A DNA stretch of 7,103 nucleotides from Chitinophagaceae bacterium (GTDB lineage Bacteria > Bacteroidota > Bacteroidia > Chitinophagales > Chitinophagaceae). The notes under the pieces are model-generated. The model saw only the letters and a list, made by a program, of their open reading frames with translations, ran no database searches and was not told the origin of the DNA. The translations under genes were made by a program, and so were the position numbers. How positions within the stretch are numbered: the stretch's first letter is position 1; each line of letters starts with the position of its first letter. Positions 1 through 5,820 of this stretch are shown here, piece by piece. The stretch is from NCBI GenBank assembly GCA_025455205.1, contig JALOMZ010000090.1, positions 1 through 7,103 of the forward strand, read 5' to 3'.

Positions 1-462
1 GTTCTTGCGTTCTACAAACAGGTGCACGGTATCACCGTAGGTATGGATGCCGCTCAGCACCACTTCCCCATTTTCGTCTTGGAGGGTCTGGGGTTCCATG
101 TAGCTGGTGCCGCCCCGGCGGGTGGTCTGTTGCCAGGCGTCGGTGGCATCGTCTACCCGCAGGGCCAGGGTCTTCACCCCGTCACCATGTTTGTAGATAT
201 GGTCGGCTATCTCATTATGGGCCCGCAGCGGGGTGGTGAGCATGAAAGTGAGTTTATGCTGACGCACCACATAGCTCACTTTGTCTTTAATGCCAGTTTC
301 CGGGCCGGCGTAGGCCAGGGCCTGGAAGCCAAAGGCACTCATATAATAGTGGGCGGCCTGCTTGGCGTTGCCCACATAGAATTCAACATAATCGGTACCC
401 TGCAAAGGCAGGAAGTCTTCAACGGCAGCAGCCTGCAAACGGCTTTGAACAGCAGTTTCCAT
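1..462 (-). CDS. hppD: 4-hydroxyphenylpyruvate dioxygenase, N-terminal part (gene runs off the left edge)
   Basis: This enzyme converts 4-hydroxyphenylpyruvate to homogentisate with O2 and Fe(II), the second step of tyrosine breakdown, in the cytoplasm. The 154 visible codons form the N-terminal glyoxalase-fold (VOC) domain. Recognisable stretches are LQGTDYVEFYVGNAKQAAHY near residues 20-40, AFGFQALAYAGPETG near 43-57, HGDGVKTLALRVDD near 93-106, and SGIHTYGDTVHLFVERKN at the window edge. These match my recollection of Bacteroidota HPPD closely. The family is usually about 370-390 residues, so more than half lies outside the window. The iron ligands are in the C-terminal domain and cannot be checked. 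The start is fixed because the codon immediately before ATG is an in-frame TAA; no Shine-Dalgarno is visible. The other glyoxalase-fold relative, hydroxymandelate synthase, is much less likely. Confidence 0.93.
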   Translation of the reverse strand, partial: METAVQSRLQAAAVEDFLPLQGTDYVEFYVGNAKQAAHYYMSAFGFQALAYAGPETGIKDKVSYVVRQHKLTFMLTTPLRAHNEIADHIYKHGDGVKTLALRVDDATDAWQQTTRRGGTSYMEPQTLQDENGEVVLSGIHTYGDTVHLFVERKN

Positions 463-561
463 TTATCAGCAATTTTGAATATCAGATAATAAAACAGTAC
501 AATATGTTGCGGATTATCCGCAGCGTCATCCAATGGATAATAGCCTTACAGGCCAGGTGAA

Positions 562-624
562 TCAGGCCTGCGCGTCCATGGCCAGGGTGGTCATCAGGAA
601 TATGTAGTCTTTATTGGCAAGCAT
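562..624 (-). CDS. possible 20-residue leader ORF upstream of hppD
   Basis: A 20-codon ORF, ATG to TGA, lies 99 bases upstream of the hppD start on the same strand. It reads MLANKDYIFL followed by MTTLAMDAQA. Its ATG sits about 10 bases after a perfect Bacteroidota -7 box, so a transcript from that promoter would start almost at this ATG, with little or no untranslated leader. The peptide contains adjacent Asp-Tyr-Ile-Phe, which is suggestive because hppD acts on the tyrosine pathway, but one Tyr and one Phe are not a codon run. No Shine-Dalgarno is present. It could be a regulatory leader peptide, a short leaderless gene or a chance ORF. I do not recognise the peptide. Confidence 0.25.
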   Translation of the reverse strand: MLANKDYIFLMTTLAMDAQA

Positions 625-633
625 AGAATGCAG

Positions 634-641
634 CAAAAGTA
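634..641 (-). promoter_or_regulatory. Bacteroidota-type -7 promoter box (TACTTTTG) upstream of hppD
   Basis: On the minus strand the sequence reads TACTTTTG, an exact match to the TAnnTTTG -7 consensus of the Bacteroidota primary sigma factor. It points toward hppD and lies just after the possible terminator of the PNGase-like gene, a sensible place for an independent promoter. No clear TTG -33 element is present at the usual 19-21 base spacing; that stretch is G-rich (GGGGGAGGTGGGG), with a T-run beyond it. Assignment therefore rests on the -7 box and its position. Confidence 0.45.
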
Positions 642-666
642 GGTATTGCCCCCCACCTCCCCCGTT

Positions 667-731
667 AAAAAAATGCACAAGCCTGCACCAGGCAGACCAA
701 TTGCCCCGCCTGCGGACGCGGGTTCAGGCGG
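667..731 (-). terminator. hairpins and T-run downstream of the PNGase-like gene
   Basis: Read on the minus strand, the first 80 bases after the PNGase-like stop codon contain two inverted repeats and then a T-run. The first pairs CCGCCTG with CAGGCGG around a 12-base loop (706-731). The second pairs GCCTG with CAGGC around a 3-base loop (681-693) and is followed after seven bases by seven T residues (667-673). The gap between stem and T-run makes this a weak match to an intrinsic terminator. Position and strand fit the end of the PNGase-like transcript. Confidence 0.4.
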
Positions 732-743
732 CTGCCAATCTTG

Positions 744-2669
744 TCAATCGCGGTTTACCCTTCCGGTAAAGCGGCGCTTTCCTTCCACATACACATCCAC
801 CACATAGCGGCCTTTTGGCAGGTAGGCCAGGCTGTAGGTAAACTGGCCTTGCTGCACCTGGCGATAGTCGTGCTGTTGATACAGATTGCCATCCACGGTG
901 ATCTTGACCGATACATCCGCCTTCCGGCTCAATTGCAATTCCAGGTTGATCTTATCCGCCGTGCGGCGTGGGAACATGGAAAAGGCCGCCTGTATGTTGG
1001 CCGTATCCATCACGTAAGCGTCTGTTGCCAGGAAAGGCAGCTGTTCGCCGCTGCCGCAATCGCTTTCAAACACATGGATCAGCCGGCCCTGCATATCGGT
1101 GAGCCGCAGGTAGCCGTCGCCTTGCTGGGGTTGCGCCCAAAACTGCAGGCCATTGCCGGCGGTATCGGTCAGTACCATGTTGTGCCAGCCCTCCTGTAGT
1201 GAAATGGTATCACGGTAAAGGGTATTGGCCTGGTGCATCGCCGGGCCCCGCTTCCATACGGTATCGCCCGATTGGTTTACCAGGCTCAGGAAATTATCAG
1301 CCGGCCGGTTGTTGGTGCGGAAATGCACCACCATTTGCCGGGGCAGCAGCCGCGGACTCATAAACGAAGTGGACATCAGGTTATCACCTGTCCATGCATC
1401 CGTTTTGCCATTGGGTGATGAGAGTTCCACCGTGAAACGGTTCTCTCCTGCCTTGGAATCGATATTACCCGGAAGTACCACCACGGTGGCCTGATTGAAG
1501 GCCAGGCTGCCCCGCCAGGTATGGGTACGCCGGTTGAAACCATCGGTGCCATAGCTGATCTGCAAACTGGTAAGGGTTTGGCGCCCCAGATTGCGTATGA
1601 TGATTCGGGGCTGGGAGATGGCGGGATTAGAGCGGAAATGCTGCGACTTGCCGGTGGGGGCTACTATGTCTTCAACGGCCACATCATGGCTGGCAGCAGG
1701 CGCTGCATAGTGAAACAGGTAAGAGCCAATATGTTCATAGGCCTGAATATTGGCTGTGGCCGTGTAGGGTTCCATGGTCATAGAGGCTGTATGGCTTCCA
1801 GGCTTCACGGGTACATCCAGCACATCTGGAACTTGCAGGTCGCCGGGACACCAGTATGCCCTGTCGTAGATCCAGGTGCCCCCTTGCGGATACAGGGGGT
1901 TGGTGCTGCATTCCTTCCACATGTCGCGCCGGTCCACCACCCGCCCATCTATGGCTATCTGGCGCCAGCGGCTGCAAAACTCGCTGCAGTTGCGGGGTCT
2001 GTCGGCGCCATGTCCTGTGTGCTGAATACGCACCCTGCTGTATGCAGCGCCGGCAGGCGTTTGGTATGTTACCGGCCGCAGCGAAGCTTCGATGGGATTA
2101 TTGGGATCTCCATACTTATACTTATCGTTCCACAGGGGAACCATGCCAAGGAATTTCGAAACCGGCGGCCCCAGGGTCACCTCAAAATCAAGGGTGAGGG
2201 CCCATCCAACCGTATTGGGTTCATAACCGGTGTGCAGGTATTCTATTTCCACACTATCGCGCAGGAGAAATGCAAAATCAGTTACATCCACCTCCCACTG
2301 CCATTGCCAGCCCTTGCCAAATATGCTGCCATACGGGGTAAGCATACGGCCTATCTCTATTTTGTGATCCTTGCCGGCCACGCCCCCCTGGCGGCGGATA
2401 CTGATCACATCACAATAATCCCAATGCGCCGTGGGCATACTGTCGGGGCTGCCCAGGGTTAGCAGCAATTTCACGCGTCGCACACTTTCTTCCCGGGCCG
2501 GAAATCGTCCCCATGCAACAAATGGCTTTTCACCTTTGGATGGGTCGGTCACCACGGTGGTGCGCTGGTGCGTAACCACATGCCTTACCCGGGGCTTTTC
2601 CTGCGCCTTTGCCGGCTGTGTAAACAGGGTTGAAAGGCCAACCATCAGGAAGTACAAGCAACGCTTCAT
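744..2669 (-). CDS. secreted PNGase F-like peptide:N-glycosidase with T9SS-like C-terminal tail
   Basis: The 641-residue product appears to be an exported multidomain homologue of PNGase F, which cleaves N-glycans from asparagine and leaves aspartate. Residues 1-22 form a signal peptide, with probable cleavage after AKA. Residues about 45-320 match the paired beta-sandwich PNGase F fold: WD at 83-84 (counterpart of catalytic Asp60), IGRMLTPYG at 106-114, DVTDF at 128-132, the cysteine-bracketed Glu in NCSEFC at 227-232 (counterpart of Glu206), and DRAYWCPG at 269-276. Cys228/232 and Cys254/274 fit two of the three PNGase F disulfides; the third is absent. Thr147 falls where Glu118 is expected. 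Residues about 325-435 resemble a CARDB/Ig-like domain. Residues about 445-545 resemble a beta-rich domain common in secreted Bacteroidota proteins (TAGNGLQFW, GDGYLRL). The last 80 residues resemble a T9SS type A sorting domain. PNGase F itself is about 314 residues mature, so this is roughly twice its size. AAGGAG lies six bases before the ATG. It probably acts outside or on the cell surface. Confidence 0.85.
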   Translation of the reverse strand: MKRCLYFLMVGLSTLFTQPAKAQEKPRVRHVVTHQRTTVVTDPSKGEKPFVAWGRFPAREESVRRVKLLLTLGSPDSMPTAHWDYCDVISIRRQGGVAGKDHKIEIGRMLTPYGSIFGKGWQWQWEVDVTDFAFLLRDSVEIEYLHTGYEPNTVGWALTLDFEVTLGPPVSKFLGMVPLWNDKYKYGDPNNPIEASLRPVTYQTPAGAAYSRVRIQHTGHGADRPRNCSEFCSRWRQIAIDGRVVDRRDMWKECSTNPLYPQGGTWIYDRAYWCPGDLQVPDVLDVPVKPGSHTASMTMEPYTATANIQAYEHIGSYLFHYAAPAASHDVAVEDIVAPTGKSQHFRSNPAISQPRIIIRNLGRQTLTSLQISYGTDGFNRRTHTWRGSLAFNQATVVVLPGNIDSKAGENRFTVELSSPNGKTDAWTGDNLMSTSFMSPRLLPRQMVVHFRTNNRPADNFLSLVNQSGDTVWKRGPAMHQANTLYRDTISLQEGWHNMVLTDTAGNGLQFWAQPQQGDGYLRLTDMQGRLIHVFESDCGSGEQLPFLATDAYVMDTANIQAAFSMFPRRTADKINLELQLSRKADVSVKITVDGNLYQQHDYRQVQQGQFTYSLAYLPKGRYVVDVYVEGKRRFTGRVNRD

Positions 2670-2675
2670 AGAATT

Positions 2676-2681
2676 CTCCTT
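2676..2681 (-). promoter_or_regulatory. strong Shine-Dalgarno (AAGGAG) for the PNGase-like gene
   Basis: AAGGAG stands six bases before the ATG of the PNGase-like gene. It begins one base after the TAA of the 29-codon ORF, so termination of the small ORF and initiation of the large one occur within 20 bases. Most starts in this window have no Shine-Dalgarno, which makes this one notable and supports the chosen start. The tight junction would allow translational coupling. Confidence 0.6.
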
Positions 2682-2771
2682 TTAAAGCAGACAGGTCTTC
2701 AACGCCCTTACTGCAGATGCCCGAAAATACGCTGCCGCCAACTCATTTGTAAACAGAATCGTCTTTTCCAT
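2682..2771 (-). CDS. possible 29-residue small protein directly upstream of the PNGase-like gene
   Basis: A 29-codon ORF runs from ATG at 2771 to TAA at 2682, on the strand of the PNGase-like gene and 12 bases ahead of its start. It begins MEKTILFTNELAAAYF and ends ALKTCLL. AAGGA lies six to seven bases before its ATG, so both this ORF and the large gene after it have a plausible ribosome binding site in a genome where most starts lack one. There is no signal peptide or clear membrane helix; an amphipathic helix is plausible, with a single Cys three residues from the end. It could be a small co-transcribed protein, a leader peptide that couples translation, or a chance ORF. I do not recognise it. 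Confidence 0.4.
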   Translation of the reverse strand: MEKTILFTNELAAAYFRASAVRALKTCLL

Positions 2772-2922
2772 AATGATTCCTTTTTACACTTGTACTATTT
2801 CACGGTAAAACCTGCTTGTTGCACTATCGGTTGCCTGCAGAATCGCTAATTTTAAACATATCCTGACCACTGCCTGCAAGCACAGGCAAACAGGATACCC
2901 CGCAGTCTAAATCCAGACCATT
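2772..2922. other. divergent intergenic region between the small ORF and the barrel gene
   Basis: These 151 bases separate two divergent transcripts and must hold both promoters. I find no exact TAnnTTTG box on either strand. The nearest plus-strand match is TAATTTTA near 2847-2854, one mismatch in the last base, without a well-spaced TTG. An inverted repeat, TGCCTG-N6-CAGGCA, occupies 2871-2888, about 35 bases before the barrel gene's ATG; it could be an operator or a leader hairpin. No tRNA, RNA-gene or transposon end is visible. Confidence 0.4.
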
Positions 2923-3867
2923 ATGTTTTTGCCTTCATTCAGGTCCTTACTTAGTCCTCTGTTGTTTTTGGGCCTGATACTCTCCTTGCCAGTGATCGGC
3001 CAGGACCTCGATCCCAGGGCCTATATGCGCACCCCTGTCAAATCAACCACCCTGATCACGGGCCTGGTCTATTCCCAGGGTGGCGTGGTAACAGACCCTA
3101 CCCTGCCCATTCAGAACATCAAGGCAAAGGTGGAAGCGGGCTCCCTGGGAATGGCCCACACCTTCAATCTGCTGGGATTAACTGCTCAGGCATTGGTGGC
3201 GCTACCCTATTCCTGGGCGCAGGTGAGCGGCGCGGTAGGCGGGCTGGACAGTGCCATCAGCCGTTCAGGGCTGGCTGATATGCGCATGAGGTTGTCCGTG
3301 CTGCTGCTGGGCGGCAAGGCTGCAGATGTGGCAACCCTGCGGAAAGCCCCGCGCAAAACCATTGTTGGCGCCAGTTTGAATGTGGTGGCCCCCACCGGGC
3401 AGTTTTTTCCGGATAAGCTCATCAACCTGGGCACCAATCGCTGGGCCTTCCGTCCGGAACTGGCCTTATCCCAACCCATCGGGCGCCGCTGGCTGGCCGA
3501 CCTGTACGGCGGCATTTGGCTGTTCACCAATAACAAAACATTTTACCCGGGCAACTCCCTGCGCAAGCAGGAGCCTATGGGCGCTTTTCAACTCCATGTG
3601 AGCTATAATATCAGGCCGGTGCTTTGGGTGGCCCTGAATGCCACCTACTACACTGGCGGCACTTCCTCCGTGAACAACCAGTACAAAGACGACCGGCAGG
3701 CCAACGCGCGTGTAGGCATTACCGCCGTGGTTCCTACCGGGAAAATGAGTGCGCTGCGCTTCTCAGCCAGCACCGGGGCTATTGTGCGCATCGGGCAGGA
3801 TTTCACCTCCTATTCACTGGGCTGGCAAAAAAGCTGGATTGCCGGGTTCAATCCCGGCAAAAAATAG
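2923..3867 (+). CDS. outer-membrane beta-barrel of the phenol meta-pathway (MetA-like) family, putative transporter
   Basis: This 314-residue protein has a signal peptide (residues 1-26, hydrophobic LLFLGLILSLPVIG, mature end beginning QDLDPRAY). Alternating polar and hydrophobic strands typical of an outer-membrane beta-barrel follow. Stretches that match Bacteroidota members of the MetA-like 'transporter' family (Phenol_MetA_deg) as I recall them include GGVVTDPTLPIQ near 53-64, ALPYSWAQVSG near 93-103, GLADMRMRLSVLL near 116-128, VVAPTGQFFPDKLINLGTNR near 154-173, and ALNATYYTGG near 237-246. The last barrel strand (SYSLGWQKSW) is followed by nine residues rather than the usual terminal aromatic. 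The substrate is unknown; the family name comes from a gene in a phenol pathway and does not prove aromatic transport. The start is the first Met before the signal peptide; no Shine-Dalgarno is visible. It is transcribed away from the PNGase-like gene. Confidence 0.75.
   Translation: MFLPSFRSLLSPLLFLGLILSLPVIGQDLDPRAYMRTPVKSTTLITGLVYSQGGVVTDPTLPIQNIKAKVEAGSLGMAHTFNLLGLTAQALVALPYSWAQVSGAVGGLDSAISRSGLADMRMRLSVLLLGGKAADVATLRKAPRKTIVGASLNVVAPTGQFFPDKLINLGTNRWAFRPELALSQPIGRRWLADLYGGIWLFTNNKTFYPGNSLRKQEPMGAFQLHVSYNIRPVLWVALNATYYTGGTSSVNNQYKDDRQANARVGITAVVPTGKMSALRFSASTGAIVRIGQDFTSYSLGWQKSWIAGFNPGKK
3839..3860 (+). repeat. 8-bp perfect hairpin at the 3' end of the barrel gene
   Basis: TTGCCGGG and CCCGGCAA pair perfectly around a six-base loop (TTCAAT), inside the last codons of the barrel gene and seven bases before the end of its stop codon. 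It lies at a convergent junction, with the facing gene's stop 56 bases away. A run of A rather than T follows on the plus strand, and a T-run precedes the stem on the minus strand. It is therefore not a canonical intrinsic terminator in either direction; it may mark or protect the mRNA 3' end. Confidence 0.4.
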
Positions 3868-3922
3868 CCGATCGAAACAAATACATCTCCGAAAAAACCG
3901 GCTCCGGAATATATCCGGCAGA

Positions 3923-4618
3923 TCAGGAGCGTGGCCCATGCTCATCCATATCCACCCCTTTGGCTTTGAGCGCTGCCGCAGCGCCTTTGTTGAACAGGAT
4001 TTTGTACAGAAAGACCAGGGCCGTAACAGAGAAGATGCCGGCAATGATGTACTGTATGAACTGCTGGTTGTCGTTCATTTTTGCCACCAAAATTCGTCCG
4101 CCGAAGACAAAAACAGCCAAACCGGCCAGGGTGCCCAGTCCAATGCCTGTGCTGTACCAATTGTAATGCGGCCGGGTAGCCTGCAGCACCCCTTTGCCAA
4201 ACAAAACCGTGCTCCAGCCCACCCAGAAGGGCAGCTGCATCGGATTGACGGCACTCATAGTCATGCCCAGTACAAATGCATTGATATCCGCGTTCAGGAT
4301 CACATTGCGGGTTTGGCCCGATGCATCGGCTGCCGCCACAAAACTGCTTACGGCCAGGGCTGCCACAATCAGAAAAGCCAGCCAATCCATAAAACGCAGC
4401 AGGGAGGTACGGTGCCTGATCCAGTTGATGCCCACCACAGACAATCGCACATAGGCCACCTCCACCAGGGCAACTCCCATGCTGAAAAGGCTGGCTTCAT
4501 ATACGCCTGAAGACATGGAGATCTGCATGGCCGCCACATTGAGCGTACCCAGCGGCAGGGTACCCAATGCACTGATGGCCATGCCCCACCCGAATATGCG
4601 CCCGTAACCCTTTGCCAT
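3923..4618 (-). CDS. LysE/RhtB-type amino-acid exporter family membrane protein
   Basis: This 231-residue inner-membrane protein has about six hydrophobic helices, near residues 10-32, 38-64, 76-98, 112-139, 154-178 and 186-209. The first helix carries PLGTLN (22-27), the counterpart of the proline-glycine-asparagine signature in the first helix of LysE-type exporters. The fourth carries NPMQLPFW (125-132), matching the second conserved Asn-Pro. Length is normal for the family, which exports amino acids or related small molecules using the proton gradient. The C-terminus is a short charged cytoplasmic tail. Its ATG is three bases after the TGA of the ATP-grasp gene, so the two are almost certainly co-transcribed and perhaps translationally coupled. 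The substrate cannot be read from the sequence; the neighbouring ligase suggests a product of that enzyme. Family assignment is fairly secure, specificity is not. Confidence 0.78.
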   Translation of the reverse strand: MAKGYGRIFGWGMAISALGTLPLGTLNVAAMQISMSSGVYEASLFSMGVALVEVAYVRLSVVGINWIRHRTSLLRFMDWLAFLIVAALAVSSFVAAADASGQTRNVILNADINAFVLGMTMSAVNPMQLPFWVGWSTVLFGKGVLQATRPHYNWYSTGIGLGTLAGLAVFVFGGRILVAKMNDNQQFIQYIIAGIFSVTALVFLYKILFNKGAAAALKAKGVDMDEHGPRS

Positions 4619-4621
4619 ACA

Positions 4622-5665
4622 TCAGAAACTTAATGCCTTATCCTTGGTTTCGAGGTAACGCTTGTGCTGCTTGGCCTCACGCAGAAAGCGGAGACCTTTG
4701 CGAAACGGCCAGGGCGCCACCCCTTGCCGCCTGTTTTCACGGCTGATTTCATAGAGCGCCTTCCAGTGGCGCAGGATCTCGCGGTAAGCTGCCCCCAGGC
4801 TGTAGCCGCTGTCGTAAATATGGTTCGGCTCTGCACCGCATCCGTTGTATTCCAGAATAACAAAACCAGTACCGTTTTTAAGATCTTCCAGGCTGTGGCA
4901 CATTAAATCCCACCGTCCGTAGAACCAGGTGCCCACTTCGTGGCTCAGCTTGTCGAATACAGCCAGGAGTCTGCCGTCTATTTCATGATTGAGGTTGATG
5001 AAATGGGCGCCGCGGTTATGGTTGGCCGCATAACTCAGGGGATAACGCTCCCCATCGGGAATCACTTCATGCCAATACGCTTCATGGCCAGACCGCAACT
5101 CCTCAACCCGTCGGGCCGCTTTGGCATGCGCCCACACCAGTTGCTCCAGGGTGTCCTTTCCATTGCCCACCACATGCATCGGTATTTTATGGAGCAATCC
5201 GGTGATCACGCCATGCTGCTGCCCCGGATAACGGTAATAGAATACACTCATCTCCATGGGCAGGTCAACAAATGCCTGAACCATGTATGGCACGCCGGCC
5301 AGCAGGTGGTAGGCCCGCAGCTGTTCAAAATTATCGACCTTGCGGAATAACAGTCCGGCCAGCCCAACATTTGGCTTGGCCACTACCGGAAACGCCAGGC
5401 CGGCACCCTGCACGGCGGCCATAGCCTCCTCAAAAGGCAGCGCAGGATCGAGAAATACTGTTGGGGGATACAGGTCCCGGTGTAGCTGGAGATACATCTC
5501 ATCCTTGGGCTCGCCCTCCAATCCGCCAAATGTTATACCCGGATTGCTGGGGGTGAAAAACCAGACAGAGCGACTTCGAAGCATATACCAGCCCCAGGCC
5601 AAAGCCAGCGGAAGATACACCAGCTCAAAAGGCCAGTTTTCCCAACTCTTCAATCGCTTCATCAT
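4622..5665 (-). CDS. ATP-grasp family ligase (D-Ala-D-Ala ligase-like), substrate unknown
   Basis: ATP-grasp enzymes use ATP to join a carboxylate to an amine or thiol through an acyl-phosphate. In this 347-residue protein the ATP-grasp core includes FPVVAKPNVGLAG (92-104, with a probable nucleotide-binding Lys97), YMVQAFVDLPMEMSVFYYRY (127-146), HNRGA (216-220), RWDLMC (251-256) and LEYNGCGAEPNH (271-282, with Glu272 and Asn274 as likely Mg ligands). Residues about 14-30 are hydrophobic and aromatic, hinting at membrane contact. The first 65 residues look unlike an ordinary D-Ala-D-Ala ligase N-terminus. The protein starts MMK, so the true start may be either Met; an in-frame stop lies a short way upstream and no strong Shine-Dalgarno is seen. 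It is the first gene of a two-gene operon with the exporter. Amino-acid ligase, peptide tailoring or lipid modification are all open; I would not call it ddl. Confidence 0.75.
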   Translation of the reverse strand: MMKRLKSWENWPFELVYLPLALAWGWYMLRSRSVWFFTPSNPGITFGGLEGEPKDEMYLQLHRDLYPPTVFLDPALPFEEAMAAVQGAGLAFPVVAKPNVGLAGLLFRKVDNFEQLRAYHLLAGVPYMVQAFVDLPMEMSVFYYRYPGQQHGVITGLLHKIPMHVVGNGKDTLEQLVWAHAKAARRVEELRSGHEAYWHEVIPDGERYPLSYAANHNRGAHFINLNHEIDGRLLAVFDKLSHEVGTWFYGRWDLMCHSLEDLKNGTGFVILEYNGCGAEPNHIYDSGYSLGAAYREILRHWKALYEISRENRRQGVAPWPFRKGLRFLREAKQHKRYLETKDKALSF

Positions 5666-5782
5666 AGTAGCACGGGTACGCCCCTGGGGCGGCGAAGGTA
5701 ATCATATAAGGCATCGGGCTGTTCAGTAGCTGCAACTGGGTGGTTGGCAGTGGTGCTTCAACCGCATTGCCGTAATTTAGCG

Positions 5783-5798
5783 GGCCTTTCAAAAGGCC
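5783..5798. repeat. 16-base near-perfect palindrome in a divergent promoter region
   Basis: GGCCTTT-CA-AAAGGCC is a 7-base-pair inverted repeat with a two-base centre, in the 155-base gap between the divergent ATP-grasp and iron-sulfur genes. It lies 22 bases before the ATG of the iron-sulfur gene and just after TAATTTAG (5773-5780), a one-mismatch match to the -7 consensus. The two-base centre favours a dimeric repressor site over an RNA hairpin. No well-spaced -33 element accompanies it. The rest of the gap (5666-5820) holds no gene I can support. Confidence 0.4.
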
Positions 5799-5820
5799 AA
5801 AAACACAAGCATTAACGATT

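Noticed and set aside
339..533. 64-codon minus-strand ORF with a hydrophobic, basic N-terminus
   Set aside because: It overlaps the start of hppD out of frame for most of its length and has no recognisable domain; the hppD frame explains this DNA.
1521..2462. Long plus-strand ORF (313 codons) opposite the PNGase-like gene
   Set aside because: The minus-strand frame has a signal peptide, PNGase F motifs and paired cysteines; the opposite frame is an antisense shadow in GC-rich DNA.
1..3867. An aromatic-degradation cluster linking hppD with the MetA-like barrel
   Set aside because: The genes are divergent, separated by the unrelated PNGase-like gene, and the MetA-like family name does not establish an aromatic substrate.
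3904..3918. CCGGA-N5-TCCGG inverted repeat in the convergent gap, considered as a bidirectional terminator
   Set aside because: The stem is only five base pairs, with no T-run on either side.
3749..4510. Plus-strand ORF of 253 codons across the convergent junction
   Set aside because: It overlaps the end of the barrel gene and the whole core of the LysE-type exporter, both well supported; its translation is His/Gln-rich with no domain.
5741..5760. TTGGCAGTGGTGCT, considered as a sigma-54 (-24/-12) promoter
   Set aside because: The GG and GC elements are 7 or 11 bases apart rather than 10, and the TTGC part is not matched.
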